Part shown: one piece after another, positions 14,680-24,223 of the stretch
How the letters are laid out: every line of letters begins with the position of its first letter
Position numbering within the stretch: the first letter of the stretch is position 1
DNA from: Bacilli bacterium
Lineage (GTDB): Bacteria; Bacillota; Bacilli; RF39; UBA660
Assembly: GCA_017525855.1 (NCBI GenBank)
Contig: JAFXSE010000118.1
Location: 259,235 to 323,234, forward strand
Direction of reading: 5' to 3'
Length of the DNA: 64,000 nucleotides
Position numbers and translations under genes: made by a program
Notes under the pieces: generated by a model
Told to the model about the DNA's origin: nothing
Database searches by the model: none
What the model saw: only the letters and a program-made list of their open reading frames with translations

Positions 14680-14715
14680 AAAAAACAAAAAATGTAAACT
14701 TTCTAGGTTTACATT
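14680..14715 (-). terminator. Terminator of pnp
   Basis: ATGTAAAC/GTTTACAT stem with a 7-base loop, followed on the minus strand by T-rich sequence with a TTTTTTT run. Confidence 0.8.
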
Positions 14716-14742
14716 TTCACTAAGTTTACATTATAACTATTT

Positions 14743-16905
14743 CTATTTTTTTGAATCTTTAGTCTTTTGTTTAGGTTTAGGTAGACAATCTTTTCTCGAG
14801 AAGTTTTGTCTTCCCTTTTTATCTGGGCCGACAGCTCTAACCATTATCTCATCACCCACTGAAACAACATCACCTGCTTTTTCAACTCTCTCATGTGCAA
14901 GTTGAGAAACATGAACCATACCCTCACAACCTGGCCAAACTTCTACAAAGCATCCAAAATCTTCTACTTTAACTACTTTGACCATATAATCTTTACCAAT
15001 TTCAACATCTCTTACAACATCTTCAATCATCTGACGAGTCTTTTTAATAATTTCTTTATCAGTATGATAAATTATTACACGACCATCATCTTCAAGATCA
15101 ACTTTAACAGCATTAATATCATTTACCTCAGTAACATTAGATGCCTCACAAATGATTTTAGTAATCATTTCACCACCACGGCCAATTACATCTTTTATCT
15201 TAGATGGATTAATAGTAAACGTTTCCATCTTAGGAGCATATTTACTAACTTCAGCACGAGGTTGTGCAATTTGCTCATGTATAACATCTAATATTTCAAG
15301 ACGAGCCTTTTTAGCTTGTTTTAAAGCTTCTTTTAATATTTTTTCTGTAACACCTTTAATTTTAATATCCATTTGTAATGCACAAATACCATCTTTTGTA
15401 CCTGCTACTTTGAAGTCCATATCACCTAAATGATCTTCCATACCTTGAATATCAGTTAAAATTGTATAATCACGTCCTGCTGTTATTAATCCCATTGCAA
15501 TACCAGCAACAGGTGCTTTAATAGGTACTCCTGCAGCCATAAGTGACATACACCCAGCACAAATACTTGCTTGAGAAGATGAACCATTTGACTCTAAAAT
15601 TTCACTAACTACACGAATAGTATAAGGAAACTCCTCTTCACTTGGAATAACTTGTGCCAAAGCTTTTTCTCCCAATGCACCATGTCCAATTTCACGTCTT
15701 CCTGGAGCGCCATATCTACCAGTTTCTCCAACTGAAAACTGTGGAAAGTTATAATGTAGCATAAATCTTTTTTGATTCTCTATTTCAAGTCCATCTAAAA
15801 TTTGATGTTCGCCTAAAGCACCTAAAGTTGTAACAGATAAAGCCTGTGTCTCACCTCTTGTAAATAAAGCAGAACCATGAGTTCTTGGAAGTAAATCAAT
15901 ATCAGTAGATAAAGGTCTAATTTCATCCATCTTTCTACCATCAGCACGAATATGTTCTTTAACAACAATATTTCTAAATAAGTTATACTCTAAATCATCT
16001 AATACTAAACGTACTTTAGTTTTTAAGAAAGCAAGTTCCTCTTCATCTAATTCACTATTTTCTTCCTCATATTTTAAAACTATTTCATCTTTTATTGCAT
16101 CTACTTCTTCATGCATTTTTAATTTTTCTTTAATACGTAATGCCTTATCTAATCTTTTACTAGCAAGACCTTCAATTTCACTTCTTAATTCATCACTAAT
16201 TTCAAGATGTTCATACTCGATTTTTTCTTCTCCAATTTCAGCAATGATTTCATTTTGAAACTCTACTAACTCTTTAATAGCTTCATGACCTGTCATTAAT
16301 GCATCTAACATTATTTTTTCACTTGCTTCATGTGCACTAGATTCTACCATGTTAATAGCATCCATTGTTCCTGCAACAGTTAAATCTATAAGAGAATTTT
16401 CTAACTCTTCGTGCGTTGGATTAATAATAAACTTCTTATCTACATATCCAACTTTTACTCCAGCAACTGGTCCATTAAATGGAATCTTACTAATACATGT
16501 AGCCAAACTTGAACCGAAAAGTGCAGCAAGTTCAGGTGAACAATCAACATCCACGCTCAATACTGTATTAATAATTTGTACTTCATTCTTAAAATCAGAT
16601 GGGAAAAGTGGTCTAATAGGTCTATCTATCATTCTAGCAGCAAGTGTTGCATTTTCTGTAGGTCTTCCTTCCCTTTTTATAAAACCACCTGGAATTTTTC
16701 CAACTGAATAAAGTTTTTCTTGATAATTAACTGTAAGTGGAAAAAAATCAGCTAATAGATTAACATTTTTATTTAGAACAACGGCTGTTAAAACAACAGT
16801 ATCACCATATCTTATAAGTACACTTCCTGTTGCTTGTTTCGCAAGTTGTCCATGTTCAACTATTAAATTTTTACCAAAAAACTTCTTTTTAAATACTCTT
16901 TTCAT
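14743..16905 (-). CDS. pnp: Polynucleotide phosphorylase
   Basis: This 720-residue PNPase is a 3'-5' phosphorolytic exoribonuclease of the RNA degradosome. It has two RNase PH-like domains (residues ~10-225 and ~320-550, including the conserved RREIGHGALGEKALAQVIP and SNGSSSQASICAGCMSLM), a KH domain at ~560-610 (INPSKIKDVIGRGGEMI) and a C-terminal S1 domain (DYMVKVVKVEDFGCFVEVWPGCEGMVHVSQL). Length is normal. It follows rpsO after a terminator hairpin, the classical rpsO-pnp arrangement. Confidence 0.97.
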   Translation of the reverse strand: MKRVFKKKFFGKNLIVEHGQLAKQATGSVLIRYGDTVVLTAVVLNKNVNLLADFFPLTVNYQEKLYSVGKIPGGFIKREGRPTENATLAARMIDRPIRPLFPSDFKNEVQIINTVLSVDVDCSPELAALFGSSLATCISKIPFNGPVAGVKVGYVDKKFIINPTHEELENSLIDLTVAGTMDAINMVESSAHEASEKIMLDALMTGHEAIKELVEFQNEIIAEIGEEKIEYEHLEISDELRSEIEGLASKRLDKALRIKEKLKMHEEVDAIKDEIVLKYEEENSELDEEELAFLKTKVRLVLDDLEYNLFRNIVVKEHIRADGRKMDEIRPLSTDIDLLPRTHGSALFTRGETQALSVTTLGALGEHQILDGLEIENQKRFMLHYNFPQFSVGETGRYGAPGRREIGHGALGEKALAQVIPSEEEFPYTIRVVSEILESNGSSSQASICAGCMSLMAAGVPIKAPVAGIAMGLITAGRDYTILTDIQGMEDHLGDMDFKVAGTKDGICALQMDIKIKGVTEKILKEALKQAKKARLEILDVIHEQIAQPRAEVSKYAPKMETFTINPSKIKDVIGRGGEMITKIICEASNVTEVNDINAVKVDLEDDGRVIIYHTDKEIIKKTRQMIEDVVRDVEIGKDYMVKVVKVEDFGCFVEVWPGCEGMVHVSQLAHERVEKAGDVVSVGDEIMVRAVGPDKKGRQNFSRKDCLPKPKQKTKDSKK

Positions 16906-16921
16906 TACTTCTCCTTATATC

Positions 16922-16953
16922 TATAAAAAATAGACACGAAAAACAAGTGTCTA
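16922..16953 (-). terminator. Hairpin/terminator between rpsO and pnp
   Basis: TAGACAC/GTGTCTA stem beginning at the rpsO stop codon, followed by TTTTTT. In many bacteria the rpsO-pnp junction carries such a partial terminator or RNase III site. Confidence 0.75.
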
Positions 16954-17220
16954 CTTTCTTAATCCTAATTTGTTTATTAATTCACGATATCTTGTAATAT
17001 CAGTCTTAGCTAAATATTTTAACATACTACGTCTTTGACCAATTTTCTTTAAAAGTCCTCTACGTGAATGATAATCATGTGTATGAACCTTTAAATGTTC
17101 AGTTAAATCATTAATCTCTTTAGTAAGAATAGCGATTTGTACTTCACATGATCCTGTATCTTTCTCATCTCTTCTGTATTCTTCAATGATTGTCTTTTTA
17201 ATTTCTTTTGATAAAGCCAT
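16951..17220 (-). CDS. rpsO: 30S ribosomal protein S15
   Basis: An 89-residue protein starting [32 protein letters not shown] and ending [13 protein letters not shown], full length for S15. It binds the central domain of 16S rRNA early in 30S assembly. The ATG at 17220 has GGAAGG seven bases upstream, so an in-frame start nine codons earlier is not preferred. Confidence 0.97.
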   Translation of the reverse strand: MALSKEIKKTIIEEYRRDEKDTGSCEVQIAILTKEINDLTEHLKVHTHDYHSRRGLLKKIGQRRSMLKYLAKTDITRYRELINKLGLRK

Positions 17221-17298
17221 TCTAAACCTTCCTTTCTTCATATTCACTAAAACTGAGTAAGAGGCCGGAAACTCCTCAAACTAAGAATTAGTAGCAAA
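17221..17298 (-). promoter_or_regulatory. rpsO leader with possible S15 autoregulatory fold
   Basis: The 5' leader is about 75 bases and has paired elements: GAGG...CCTC within GAGGAGTTTCCGGCCTC, and CTTAGTTTGAG with CTCAGTTTTAG nearby. S15 commonly represses its own mRNA through a leader fold. The resemblance is general, and no specific known S15 leader class was matched. Confidence 0.35.
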
Positions 17299-17301
17299 TA
17301 T

Positions 17302-17331
17302 AATATACTAAAAAACAATACCAAAAGTCAA
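17302..17331 (-). promoter_or_regulatory. Putative rpsO promoter
   Basis: TTGACT (17331-17326), an 18-base spacer and TATATT (17307-17302) on the minus strand, positioned to start transcription at the beginning of the rpsO leader. Confidence 0.5.
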
Positions 17332-17334
17332 GTA

Positions 17335-17493
17335 TTATTTACTATATTTTCTATATAGTCCTAAACTTTTAGCTTTATTTTTAGCAGGAATTCTATTTTT
17401 TTCATTTCCCATTAATTTTAACATTTTCTTTTCATTATATATTTTATATATTTTTTCTCTTGATATAATTACCTTATTTTCTTTAGTATCCAT
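17335..17493 (-). CDS. Small basic protein of unknown function
   Basis: A 52-residue reading frame, MDTKENKVIISREKIY... ending KSLGLYRKYSK, very rich in lysine and arginine. AAAGGGG lies seven bases before its ATG, and a good sigma-A-like promoter lies upstream (TTGATT, 17-base spacer, TATTAT at 17545-17517), so it is likely translated. Its stop codon abuts the -35 box of rpsO. It might bind nucleic acid or the ribosome, but that is only a guess from charge and neighbourhood. Confidence 0.55.
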   Translation of the reverse strand: MDTKENKVIISREKIYKIYNEKKMLKLMGNEKNRIPAKNKAKSLGLYRKYSK

Positions 17494-17516
17494 ATTGGTC
17501 CCCTTTCGTGTCTGTT

Positions 17517-17545
17517 ATAATACCAAAAAAAGAAACAAAAATCAA
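17517..17545 (-). promoter_or_regulatory. Putative promoter of the 52-residue basic protein gene
   Basis: TTGATT (17545-17540), a 17-base spacer and TATTAT (17522-17517) on the minus strand, about 24 bases before the start codon. The -35 lies just past the stop codon of the upstream FAD gene. Confidence 0.45.
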
Positions 17546-19131
17546 TTATAAATATATTTTTTTCCTATTTCTTCAGCAACTTTAATACCATCAATAGCAG
17601 CTGATGTTATCCCACCGGCAAAACCACATCCTTCACCACAAGGATATACACCTTTAATATTAGATTCTAACCTTTCATCTCTTTCCACTCTAATTGGTGA
17701 AGAAGTTCTAGCCTCAACTCCTAAAAGCAAAGTATCAGGATTATCAAAACCATTTATTTTCTTACCAAAATAAGGAAATGCCTCTTTTATAGAATCACAA
17801 ATATCTGTTGGTAGAATAGTGTTAAGATTAGCACTAACATAACTTCCTTTAATAAAAGGTACAGAACTATCCAATAAACCTTTTTTATTTTCATAAAACT
17901 TTTCTAATGTTTGAATAGGTATTTTCCCATCACCAACTTCATAAGCAAGACTTTCTAATTTTCTTTGAAATTCCACACCACTAAATACATCTTCACCATA
18001 ATCTTTTTCATTAACAGTAACAACAATGGCACTATTAGCTTTTCCACTATTTCTTTTACTATTACTCATACCGTTAACAACTAAATGATTATCTTCACTT
18101 GATGCATTAACTACATAACCACCAGGACACATACAAAAAGAATATACCCCTCTATTATTACTCGCCTTATAAGTCAACTTATAAGTAGCTGGCGGTAAAA
18201 TATCTTTATATTTTTCACCATACTGACTTAAATTAATCATATCTTGATCATGTTGTACACGTAAACCAACAGAAAATGGCTTACTTTTCATATCAAAACC
18301 TAAATCATACAGCAATTTAAAAGTATCTCTAGCACTATGTCCTATAGCTAAAACCAAAACACTACAATCAATTATTTCATTATTATTTACTTCAATTGCT
18401 TTTACACAGTTATTTTCTATTATTATATTAGTAAGTAGAGTATTATATCTAAATTCTCCACCCATATCTATTATCTTATTTCTCATATTTTGAACAACAT
18501 CAACTAATACATCAGTACCAATATGAGGTTTATAATTATAAAGTATTTCCCTAGGTGCACCACAATCAACAAAAGTCTCAAAAACTTTTCTACCTCTATT
18601 AAATTCATCTTTAACTAAAGTATTAAGTTTACCATCAGAAAAAGTACCAGCTCCACCTTCCCCAAACTGAACATTGGAATTCTTGTTAAGGATCCCTTTT
18701 TTCCAAAACCTATTAACAGTTTTTACTCTATCAAGAACTTTTTCTCCTCTTTCAATAACTAGAGGTCTATATCCATTCTGAGCTAAAATATAACTACAAA
18801 AAAGTCCACAAGGTCCACTGCCAATTATAATAGGTCTTTTTTCTAATTTTATATTACCACATTTATCATACACATACGTTTTATCTATACTTCTAAATAA
18901 ATTACAGTTTCTTTTATTTTTGCTTAAAATATCTTTCTCATTATCTATCTCAAAACTACATTCATAAACATAAAAAACTTCATTCTTATTTCTAGCATCA
19001 ATCGATTGTTTTTCAATAATAACATTTTTAATATCTATATCATTAACATGAATATTTTTTGCAATCTTTTTTCGTATACTATCTAAACTATTATTAGTTA
19101 CTTCTATTTTTATTCCTCTAAGTGTTAACAT
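17542..19131 (-). CDS. FAD-dependent oxidoreductase (COG2509-type dehydrogenase)
   Basis: This 529-residue flavoprotein has an N-terminal ~90-residue RNA-binding-like cap (LRGIKIEVTNNSLDSIRKKI), then a FAD-binding Rossmann motif (RPIIIGSGPCGLFCSYILAQNGYRPLVIERG), FGEGGAGTFSDGKLNT, and a C-terminal VYPCGEGCGFAGGITSAAIDGIKVAE. This is the layout of the widespread uncharacterised FAD-dependent dehydrogenases of Firmicutes. It overlaps the upstream flavoprotein gene by one base, so the pair is an operon of two unrelated flavoproteins. Confidence 0.85.
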   Translation of the reverse strand: MLTLRGIKIEVTNNSLDSIRKKIAKNIHVNDIDIKNVIIEKQSIDARNKNEVFYVYECSFEIDNEKDILSKNKRNCNLFRSIDKTYVYDKCGNIKLEKRPIIIGSGPCGLFCSYILAQNGYRPLVIERGEKVLDRVKTVNRFWKKGILNKNSNVQFGEGGAGTFSDGKLNTLVKDEFNRGRKVFETFVDCGAPREILYNYKPHIGTDVLVDVVQNMRNKIIDMGGEFRYNTLLTNIIIENNCVKAIEVNNNEIIDCSVLVLAIGHSARDTFKLLYDLGFDMKSKPFSVGLRVQHDQDMINLSQYGEKYKDILPPATYKLTYKASNNRGVYSFCMCPGGYVVNASSEDNHLVVNGMSNSKRNSGKANSAIVVTVNEKDYGEDVFSGVEFQRKLESLAYEVGDGKIPIQTLEKFYENKKGLLDSSVPFIKGSYVSANLNTILPTDICDSIKEAFPYFGKKINGFDNPDTLLLGVEARTSSPIRVERDERLESNIKGVYPCGEGCGFAGGITSAAIDGIKVAEEIGKKYIYN

Positions 19132-20324
19132 TATATACTCCTACCTACTAAATATCCAGACATAAAAGCAAAAGCAAGATTAAAACCTCCACACATACCA
19201 TCTACATCCAACAATTCTCCTGTAAAATATAGATTATTCACAATATTTGATTCTAAAGTCTTATCATTTACTTCATCCAAACTAACTCCACCAGCACAAA
19301 CTTGTCCCTTATCATCAACTATACCCACAACTTCAACTTCAAAATTAATAATTACTTGAACTAATTTTTGTTTTTCTTCTTCACTAAGTTCACTCCAATA
19401 ACTATCTTTGTCAACACTTGCCTTTTTCAAAAAAACAAACATTAATTTATAATTAAATATACTTTCAAGTAACTCTTCTATAGTTTTATTATCTCTATTT
19501 CTTTTCTCTAAAAATTCATAAAAATTATTAGTCTCATTAAAGAAGTTTATATTTAAAAACACTCGTTTATTTTCTTGTAATTTAAGAGAAGCTTTAGAAC
19601 TTAAATTAAATATACATATACCACTAATACCATATTTTGTAAGTTGTACTTCACCTATTTCTTCCTTAAGAATATTATTATCAACCTTTAAACTTACCTT
19701 ACCAAAACTTCTTACTCCATCCCACTCTTTTAAAAACGTTTCATTTAATACAAGTGGAGCAAGAGCTGACCTAACTGGAACAATAGTATGTCCAAGACTA
19801 GAAGCTAAACTATATCCACTTCCATCACTACCTGTTTTAGGATAAGCTTTACTACCGGTTGCTAAAACTACCTTATCACAAGAAAACTTTTTACTGTTTG
19901 TATCAACTAAAAAAATATTATTAGATTTATATATATTTCTCACTTTACAATTAGTAATTACTGTAACATTACTTTTTCTTAATGCTTTAACTAATATTTC
20001 TCTTACACTACTAGCTTGATTAGAATAAGGATAATAATAACCATTCTTAATACAAGGGTATATTCCTAACGATTCTAAGTATTTATATGTATTATTCACT
20101 AACTCATCAGATATAATATAATTTAAACTATCAAGACTATTAGAATTATATTTATTTATTTTAATATCACTATTCCAATAGTTACACTTACCATTACCAG
20201 TTAATAAAATCTTTTTTAAAACTTTATCTTCACCATCTAATAAAATAACTTCATTATTTACACTTGCTATTAAACTGGCAATAACACCACTAGCACCAGC
20301 ACCAACTACTATAATTTTACTCAT
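19131..20324 (-). CDS. HI0933/BaiN-family flavoprotein
   Basis: This 397-residue FAD protein opens with KIIVVGAGASGVIASLIAS, followed by LLTGNGKCNYWN (the conserved TGNGRCN motif of the family), VVLATGSKAYPKTGSDGSGY, and LYFTGELLDVDGMCGGFNLAFAF near the end. The BaiN/RdsA family contains flavoproteins of largely unknown substrate. First gene of a two-gene flavoprotein operon. Confidence 0.87.
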   Translation of the reverse strand: MSKIIVVGAGASGVIASLIASVNNEVILLDGEDKVLKKILLTGNGKCNYWNSDIKINKYNSNSLDSLNYIISDELVNNTYKYLESLGIYPCIKNGYYYPYSNQASSVREILVKALRKSNVTVITNCKVRNIYKSNNIFLVDTNSKKFSCDKVVLATGSKAYPKTGSDGSGYSLASSLGHTIVPVRSALAPLVLNETFLKEWDGVRSFGKVSLKVDNNILKEEIGEVQLTKYGISGICIFNLSSKASLKLQENKRVFLNINFFNETNNFYEFLEKRNRDNKTIEELLESIFNYKLMFVFLKKASVDKDSYWSELSEEEKQKLVQVIINFEVEVVGIVDDKGQVCAGGVSLDEVNDKTLESNIVNNLYFTGELLDVDGMCGGFNLAFAFMSGYLVGRSI

Positions 20325-20379
20325 AATAACACTCCCTTAAATACAAATATTTTATCACAAAAATACTTTCTTATAAAGA

Positions 20380-20402
20380 AAAAAGTACTAAAGTACTTTT
20401 TA
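20380..20402 (-). terminator. Terminator of the ABC exporter operon
   Basis: AAAAGTACT/AGTACTTTT hairpin overlapping the stop codon, followed on the minus strand by TTC-T-rich sequence. Confidence 0.7.
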
Positions 20403-22355
20403 TACATTTTCAAACTGAGAATTATATAAATCATAATAAAATCCTTTTTTCTTAATTAACTCATTATGATTACCTTGCTCTATAATATTACCATCCTTCA
20501 TAACTAGTATTAAATCAGCATTTTTTATAGTAGATAATCTATGTGCAATGATAAAACTTGTTTTACCAACAGTTAACTTATCCATTGCCTTTTGAACTAG
20601 TTCTTCTGTTCTAGTATCAACATTACTTGTTGCTTCATCCAATATCAAGAAAGGAGCATCTTCAATCATTCCTCTTGCTATAGTAATAAGTTGCTTCTGA
20701 CCTCCTGAAATTGTATCATTATCAGAAACAAGTGCATTAATACCATTTGGTAACGTTTTAACAAAATGATCAATACCAACTGTTTTTAGTGCATTTTCTA
20801 TATCTTGATCATTAACATTTTCTTTATTAAATCTAATATTTTCCTTTATTGAACCATCAAATAACCAAGTATCCTGTAAAACCATACAAAATAATTTATG
20901 AATATTTTCCCTAGATAAATCCTTAATAGAAACATTATCAATTAAAATATCTCCATCATTTATCTCATAAAACTTCATAAGAAGATTAACAATAGTAGTT
21001 TTACCAGCTCCAGTAGGCCCAACTATTGCTATTTTTTGTCCTTTTTTTATTCTAGCACTAAAATCTTTTATAATTAATTTATCTTCATCATAACCGAATT
21101 TAACATTTTTAAATTCAATATTACCTTCTACATTATTTATATCTAACTTTTTAGTCAAATGATCCTCAGAACTCATTTCTCTTTCATCAAGGAATTCAAA
21201 TACTCTTTCTGCTGATGCTGCCGTTGATTGTAAAGAAGTAGTCGCTTGAGCTATTTGATTAAGCGGATTAGTAAACATTCTAACATATATCATAAAAGCA
21301 ACTATTACTCCAAATGATATTTTATTATTCACAACTAAAAGTGCTCCTACAACACAAACAGCAACGTAGCCTAAGTTACCAACAAAACCCATCATTGGTT
21401 GCATTATTCCTGATAAAAACTGACTCTTTCTGCTACTATTAAATAATTTATGATTAATGTTATCAAACTCTTTATTAACATCATCCACAGCATTATAAAC
21501 AGTAATCACATTATGGCCACTATACATTTCTTCAATGTATCCATTCAAATCTCCTAATTGCTTTTGACGTTCTATAAAATACTTTTGAGATTTACCTAAT
21601 ATTAAAAACATAAATAAAAAACCAATTATACTAGCTACTATACCAGTTATAGCCATTATAGGATTAGTTACAAACATCATAATAACAGATCCCACAAACA
21701 GTGTAATACTTGACACCAAATTAGCTAAACTCTGGTTCAAATTCATAGACATAGTATCAACATCATTAGTAACCCTTGATAAAATATCCCCAGTCTCGTG
21801 ATTGTCAAAATACTTTAAGGGAAGCTTATTAATTTTATTAGAGATACTAGTTCTAATACTTCTAGCATAATTATTAGTTGTTTTAGCCATTATAATTTGT
21901 TGTACATAACTAAATATAGCACTGACTATATATAAGATAGCAAGTAATAATGAAATACTCTTAATTTTATTCATATTCATTTTAGGTTCTATCTCTTTAT
22001 ATACGTTTTTAGGAAGCTTATCTATTTTTTCCAATATAGACTTCATATCTGAATCTTTATTTAAACTGCCCAATATTTCCATAGTTTTTTGTTTGTCCTC
22101 AGTAGAAATACTAGGATTATTTATTATTTTCTGAATCTTTACATCAGATATTCTTGGTCTTAATCCTTCAGTAATATAATCAGTTAAATCCGATAATTTA
22201 TTAGGTGCTATTAAAGATATAATAGAACTTGACATAGCAAGAATAACTGAAATAATAATTACCATCTTCCATGGACTTAGACTTTTCATTAATCTTTTTA
22301 TAGAGCCCTTAAAATCTTTAGATTTTTGGTATCCCCCTCTTGGTGGTCTAGGCAT
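20400..22355 (-). CDS. ABC exporter subunit with consensus catalytic residues
   Basis: This 651-residue half-transporter has six membrane helices (residues ~30-370, with an enlarged first extracellular loop at ~55-130) and a C-terminal ATPase. It has GPTGAGKTTIVNLL (Walker A), the signature ISGGQKQL, FLILDEATS (Walker B with catalytic Glu) and IIAHRLS (switch His). It overlaps the upstream subunit gene by eight bases. The two form a heterodimeric exporter of the type annotated as multidrug or lipid exporters (BmrCD/TM287-288-like), with this subunit contributing the Walker B Glu and switch His. Confidence 0.87.
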   Translation of the reverse strand: MPRPPRGGYQKSKDFKGSIKRLMKSLSPWKMVIIISVILAMSSSIISLIAPNKLSDLTDYITEGLRPRISDVKIQKIINNPSISTEDKQKTMEILGSLNKDSDMKSILEKIDKLPKNVYKEIEPKMNMNKIKSISLLLAILYIVSAIFSYVQQIIMAKTTNNYARSIRTSISNKINKLPLKYFDNHETGDILSRVTNDVDTMSMNLNQSLANLVSSITLFVGSVIMMFVTNPIMAITGIVASIIGFLFMFLILGKSQKYFIERQKQLGDLNGYIEEMYSGHNVITVYNAVDDVNKEFDNINHKLFNSSRKSQFLSGIMQPMMGFVGNLGYVAVCVVGALLVVNNKISFGVIVAFMIYVRMFTNPLNQIAQATTSLQSTAASAERVFEFLDEREMSSEDHLTKKLDINNVEGNIEFKNVKFGYDEDKLIIKDFSARIKKGQKIAIVGPTGAGKTTIVNLLMKFYEINDGDILIDNVSIKDLSRENIHKLFCMVLQDTWLFDGSIKENIRFNKENVNDQDIENALKTVGIDHFVKTLPNGINALVSDNDTISGGQKQLITIARGMIEDAPFLILDEATSNVDTRTEELVQKAMDKLTVGKTSFIIAHRLSTIKNADLILVMKDGNIIEQGNHNELIKKKGFYYDLYNSQFENV

Positions 22356-24105
22356 TTTCTAACTCCTCCTCTCCAAGTTGAGATAAAGCAATTTCTTTAT
22401 ACACACTACAATTTTTCAATAACTCTTTATGAGTTCCTATTCCTACACATTCTCCCTTATCAAGAACCACTATCTTATCAGCATTCATGATAGTACCAAT
22501 TCTTTGAGCAACTATTAAACTAGTAGCATCTTTAGTATATTTTTTCAACTCACGTCTTAATGTCATATCAGTCTTGTAATCAAGTGCAGAAAAAGTATCA
22601 TCAAATATATAAATTTCTGGATTACGTGCTATTGCTCTTGCTATAGAAAGTCTTTGTTTTTGACCACCAGAAATATTAGTACCACCCCTTGCTACATGAG
22701 AATCTATTCCATCTTCCATTTTACTTATAAATTCTTCAGCTTGAGCTATTTTTATACTTTTTTTAACTTTTTCGTCATCAATTATCTTTCTACTACTATC
22801 TCCAAAAATAATATTATCTTTAATAGAACCAGTAAACATAAATGCTTTTTGAGAAACATATCCAATCTTTTCATAAAGTACTTTTTGTTTTAAATCTTTT
22901 ACATTAACCCCATCCACTAAAACTTCACCATCAACGGCATCATAAAACCTAGGCACTAAATTAATAAGTGTCGACTTACCAGATCCAGTAGAACCAATAA
23001 AAGCAACAACTTCTCCACTTTCAGCTTTGAAAGAGATATTTTTAAGCAAATATTCATCTGCATCAGGATATTTAAATGAAACATTTTTAAATTCAACAGT
23101 ACCTTTTTCTTTTACAGTAGTAATATTTCCGTCTTTAATTGATATACTACACTCTAATATTTCATTAATACGATTAGCTGAAACACTAGCACGAGGTAAT
23201 ATCATAAATATAATAGTAAGCATTAAAAACGACATAATAACCTGCATACCATAACTAGTAAAAACAACCATATTACTAAACAAATTAATCTTATCTGTCA
23301 TTGCTAAACTGACCATAACACTACTTCCTACAAAATAAATGCCAAGAGTAAGAAAATGCATTACTATATTCATTACTGGACTCATACCAGCAAAAGTTTT
23401 TTGAATTAGAATATTAGTATCTGTTAAACTATTATTAACCTCTTCAAATCTTTTCCCTTGAAACTTTTCAGCATTGAAAGCTCTTATTACTCTAATTCCT
23501 GTTAAATTTTCACGAGTAGTACTATTCATTTTATCAGTTAACTTTTGAATCCTTTTAAATCTAGGAACTACCCTTACCATAATAAAAATAACATTTAATA
23601 AAAGTATTAAAACACCAGCAGCTACTACAAAACTAAGTTCTGCACTTTTATTTACTATTTTACTAACAGCCCATACTGCCATAATTGGAGCCTTAATCAT
23701 TGCTTGAAGTCCCATAGCAATTAGCATTTCAATATGTGTAACATCATTAGTAGTTCTTGTAATTAAACTACTAGTTGAAAACTGTTTAACCTCAGCAACA
23801 CCTAATTTTTGTACTTTCTTAAATATTTTTTCCCTTAAATCCAAAGAAAATGAAGCAGAAAGTCCACTAGCTAAATATCCTACCATAATAGCAGAAAGCA
23901 TACTTAAAAAAGCACATCCTAACATAAATATCCCCTGAGTAAGTATTTCTTTCATACTACTTCCATCAGTTTCTATTAATCTTGTTATTTCACTCATGTA
24001 TTCTGGTAATCTAAGCTCTATCCATACTTGAAAAACCATTATTAAAACACATAACAAAATAATAAGAATATCTTTTTTATCAAAATTTTTTAATAACTTT
24101 ATCAT
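22348..24105 (-). CDS. ABC exporter subunit with degenerate catalytic residues
   Basis: This 585-residue half-transporter has six membrane helices (~15-300) followed by an ATPase with GSTGSGKSTLINL, signature ISGGQKQRLSIARA and IYIFDDTFSALD. Asp replaces the catalytic Glu after Walker B, and the switch His is Gln (IVAQRIGTI). These substitutions are typical of the degenerate site in asymmetric heterodimeric exporters such as TM287/288 or BmrCD. It pairs with the overlapping downstream gene. Confidence 0.87.
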   Translation of the reverse strand: MIKLLKNFDKKDILIILLCVLIMVFQVWIELRLPEYMSEITRLIETDGSSMKEILTQGIFMLGCAFLSMLSAIMVGYLASGLSASFSLDLREKIFKKVQKLGVAEVKQFSTSSLITRTTNDVTHIEMLIAMGLQAMIKAPIMAVWAVSKIVNKSAELSFVVAAGVLILLLNVIFIMVRVVPRFKRIQKLTDKMNSTTRENLTGIRVIRAFNAEKFQGKRFEEVNNSLTDTNILIQKTFAGMSPVMNIVMHFLTLGIYFVGSSVMVSLAMTDKINLFSNMVVFTSYGMQVIMSFLMLTIIFMILPRASVSANRINEILECSISIKDGNITTVKEKGTVEFKNVSFKYPDADEYLLKNISFKAESGEVVAFIGSTGSGKSTLINLVPRFYDAVDGEVLVDGVNVKDLKQKVLYEKIGYVSQKAFMFTGSIKDNIIFGDSSRKIIDDEKVKKSIKIAQAEEFISKMEDGIDSHVARGGTNISGGQKQRLSIARAIARNPEIYIFDDTFSALDYKTDMTLRRELKKYTKDATSLIVAQRIGTIMNADKIVVLDKGECVGIGTHKELLKNCSVYKEIALSQLGEEELENA

Positions 24106-24119
24106 AAATCTCCTTCCAT

Positions 24120-24133
24120 TACTATATATAGTA
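24120..24133. promoter_or_regulatory. Palindromic candidate operator before the ABC exporter
   Basis: TACTATATATAGTA is a perfect 14-bp palindrome 14 bases upstream of the exporter start codon, overlapping the expected -10 or early transcribed region. GntR/YtrA- or PadR-type repressors often bind such sites before drug exporters. No repressor gene is adjacent. Confidence 0.35.
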
Positions 24134-24197
24134 TGTAAATTACTACCATAACTGCATAAAAATTGTAATATAATTTAAAAACATTGTCAACAAAGGT

Positions 24198-24223
24198 AAA
24201 AAGAAAAGAGGACTAGTCCTCTA
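24198..24223 (-). terminator. Terminator of the glucosaminidase gene
   Basis: The palindrome AGAGGACTAGTCCTCT, followed on the minus strand by TTTCTTTTT, overlaps the stop codon region. Confidence 0.75.
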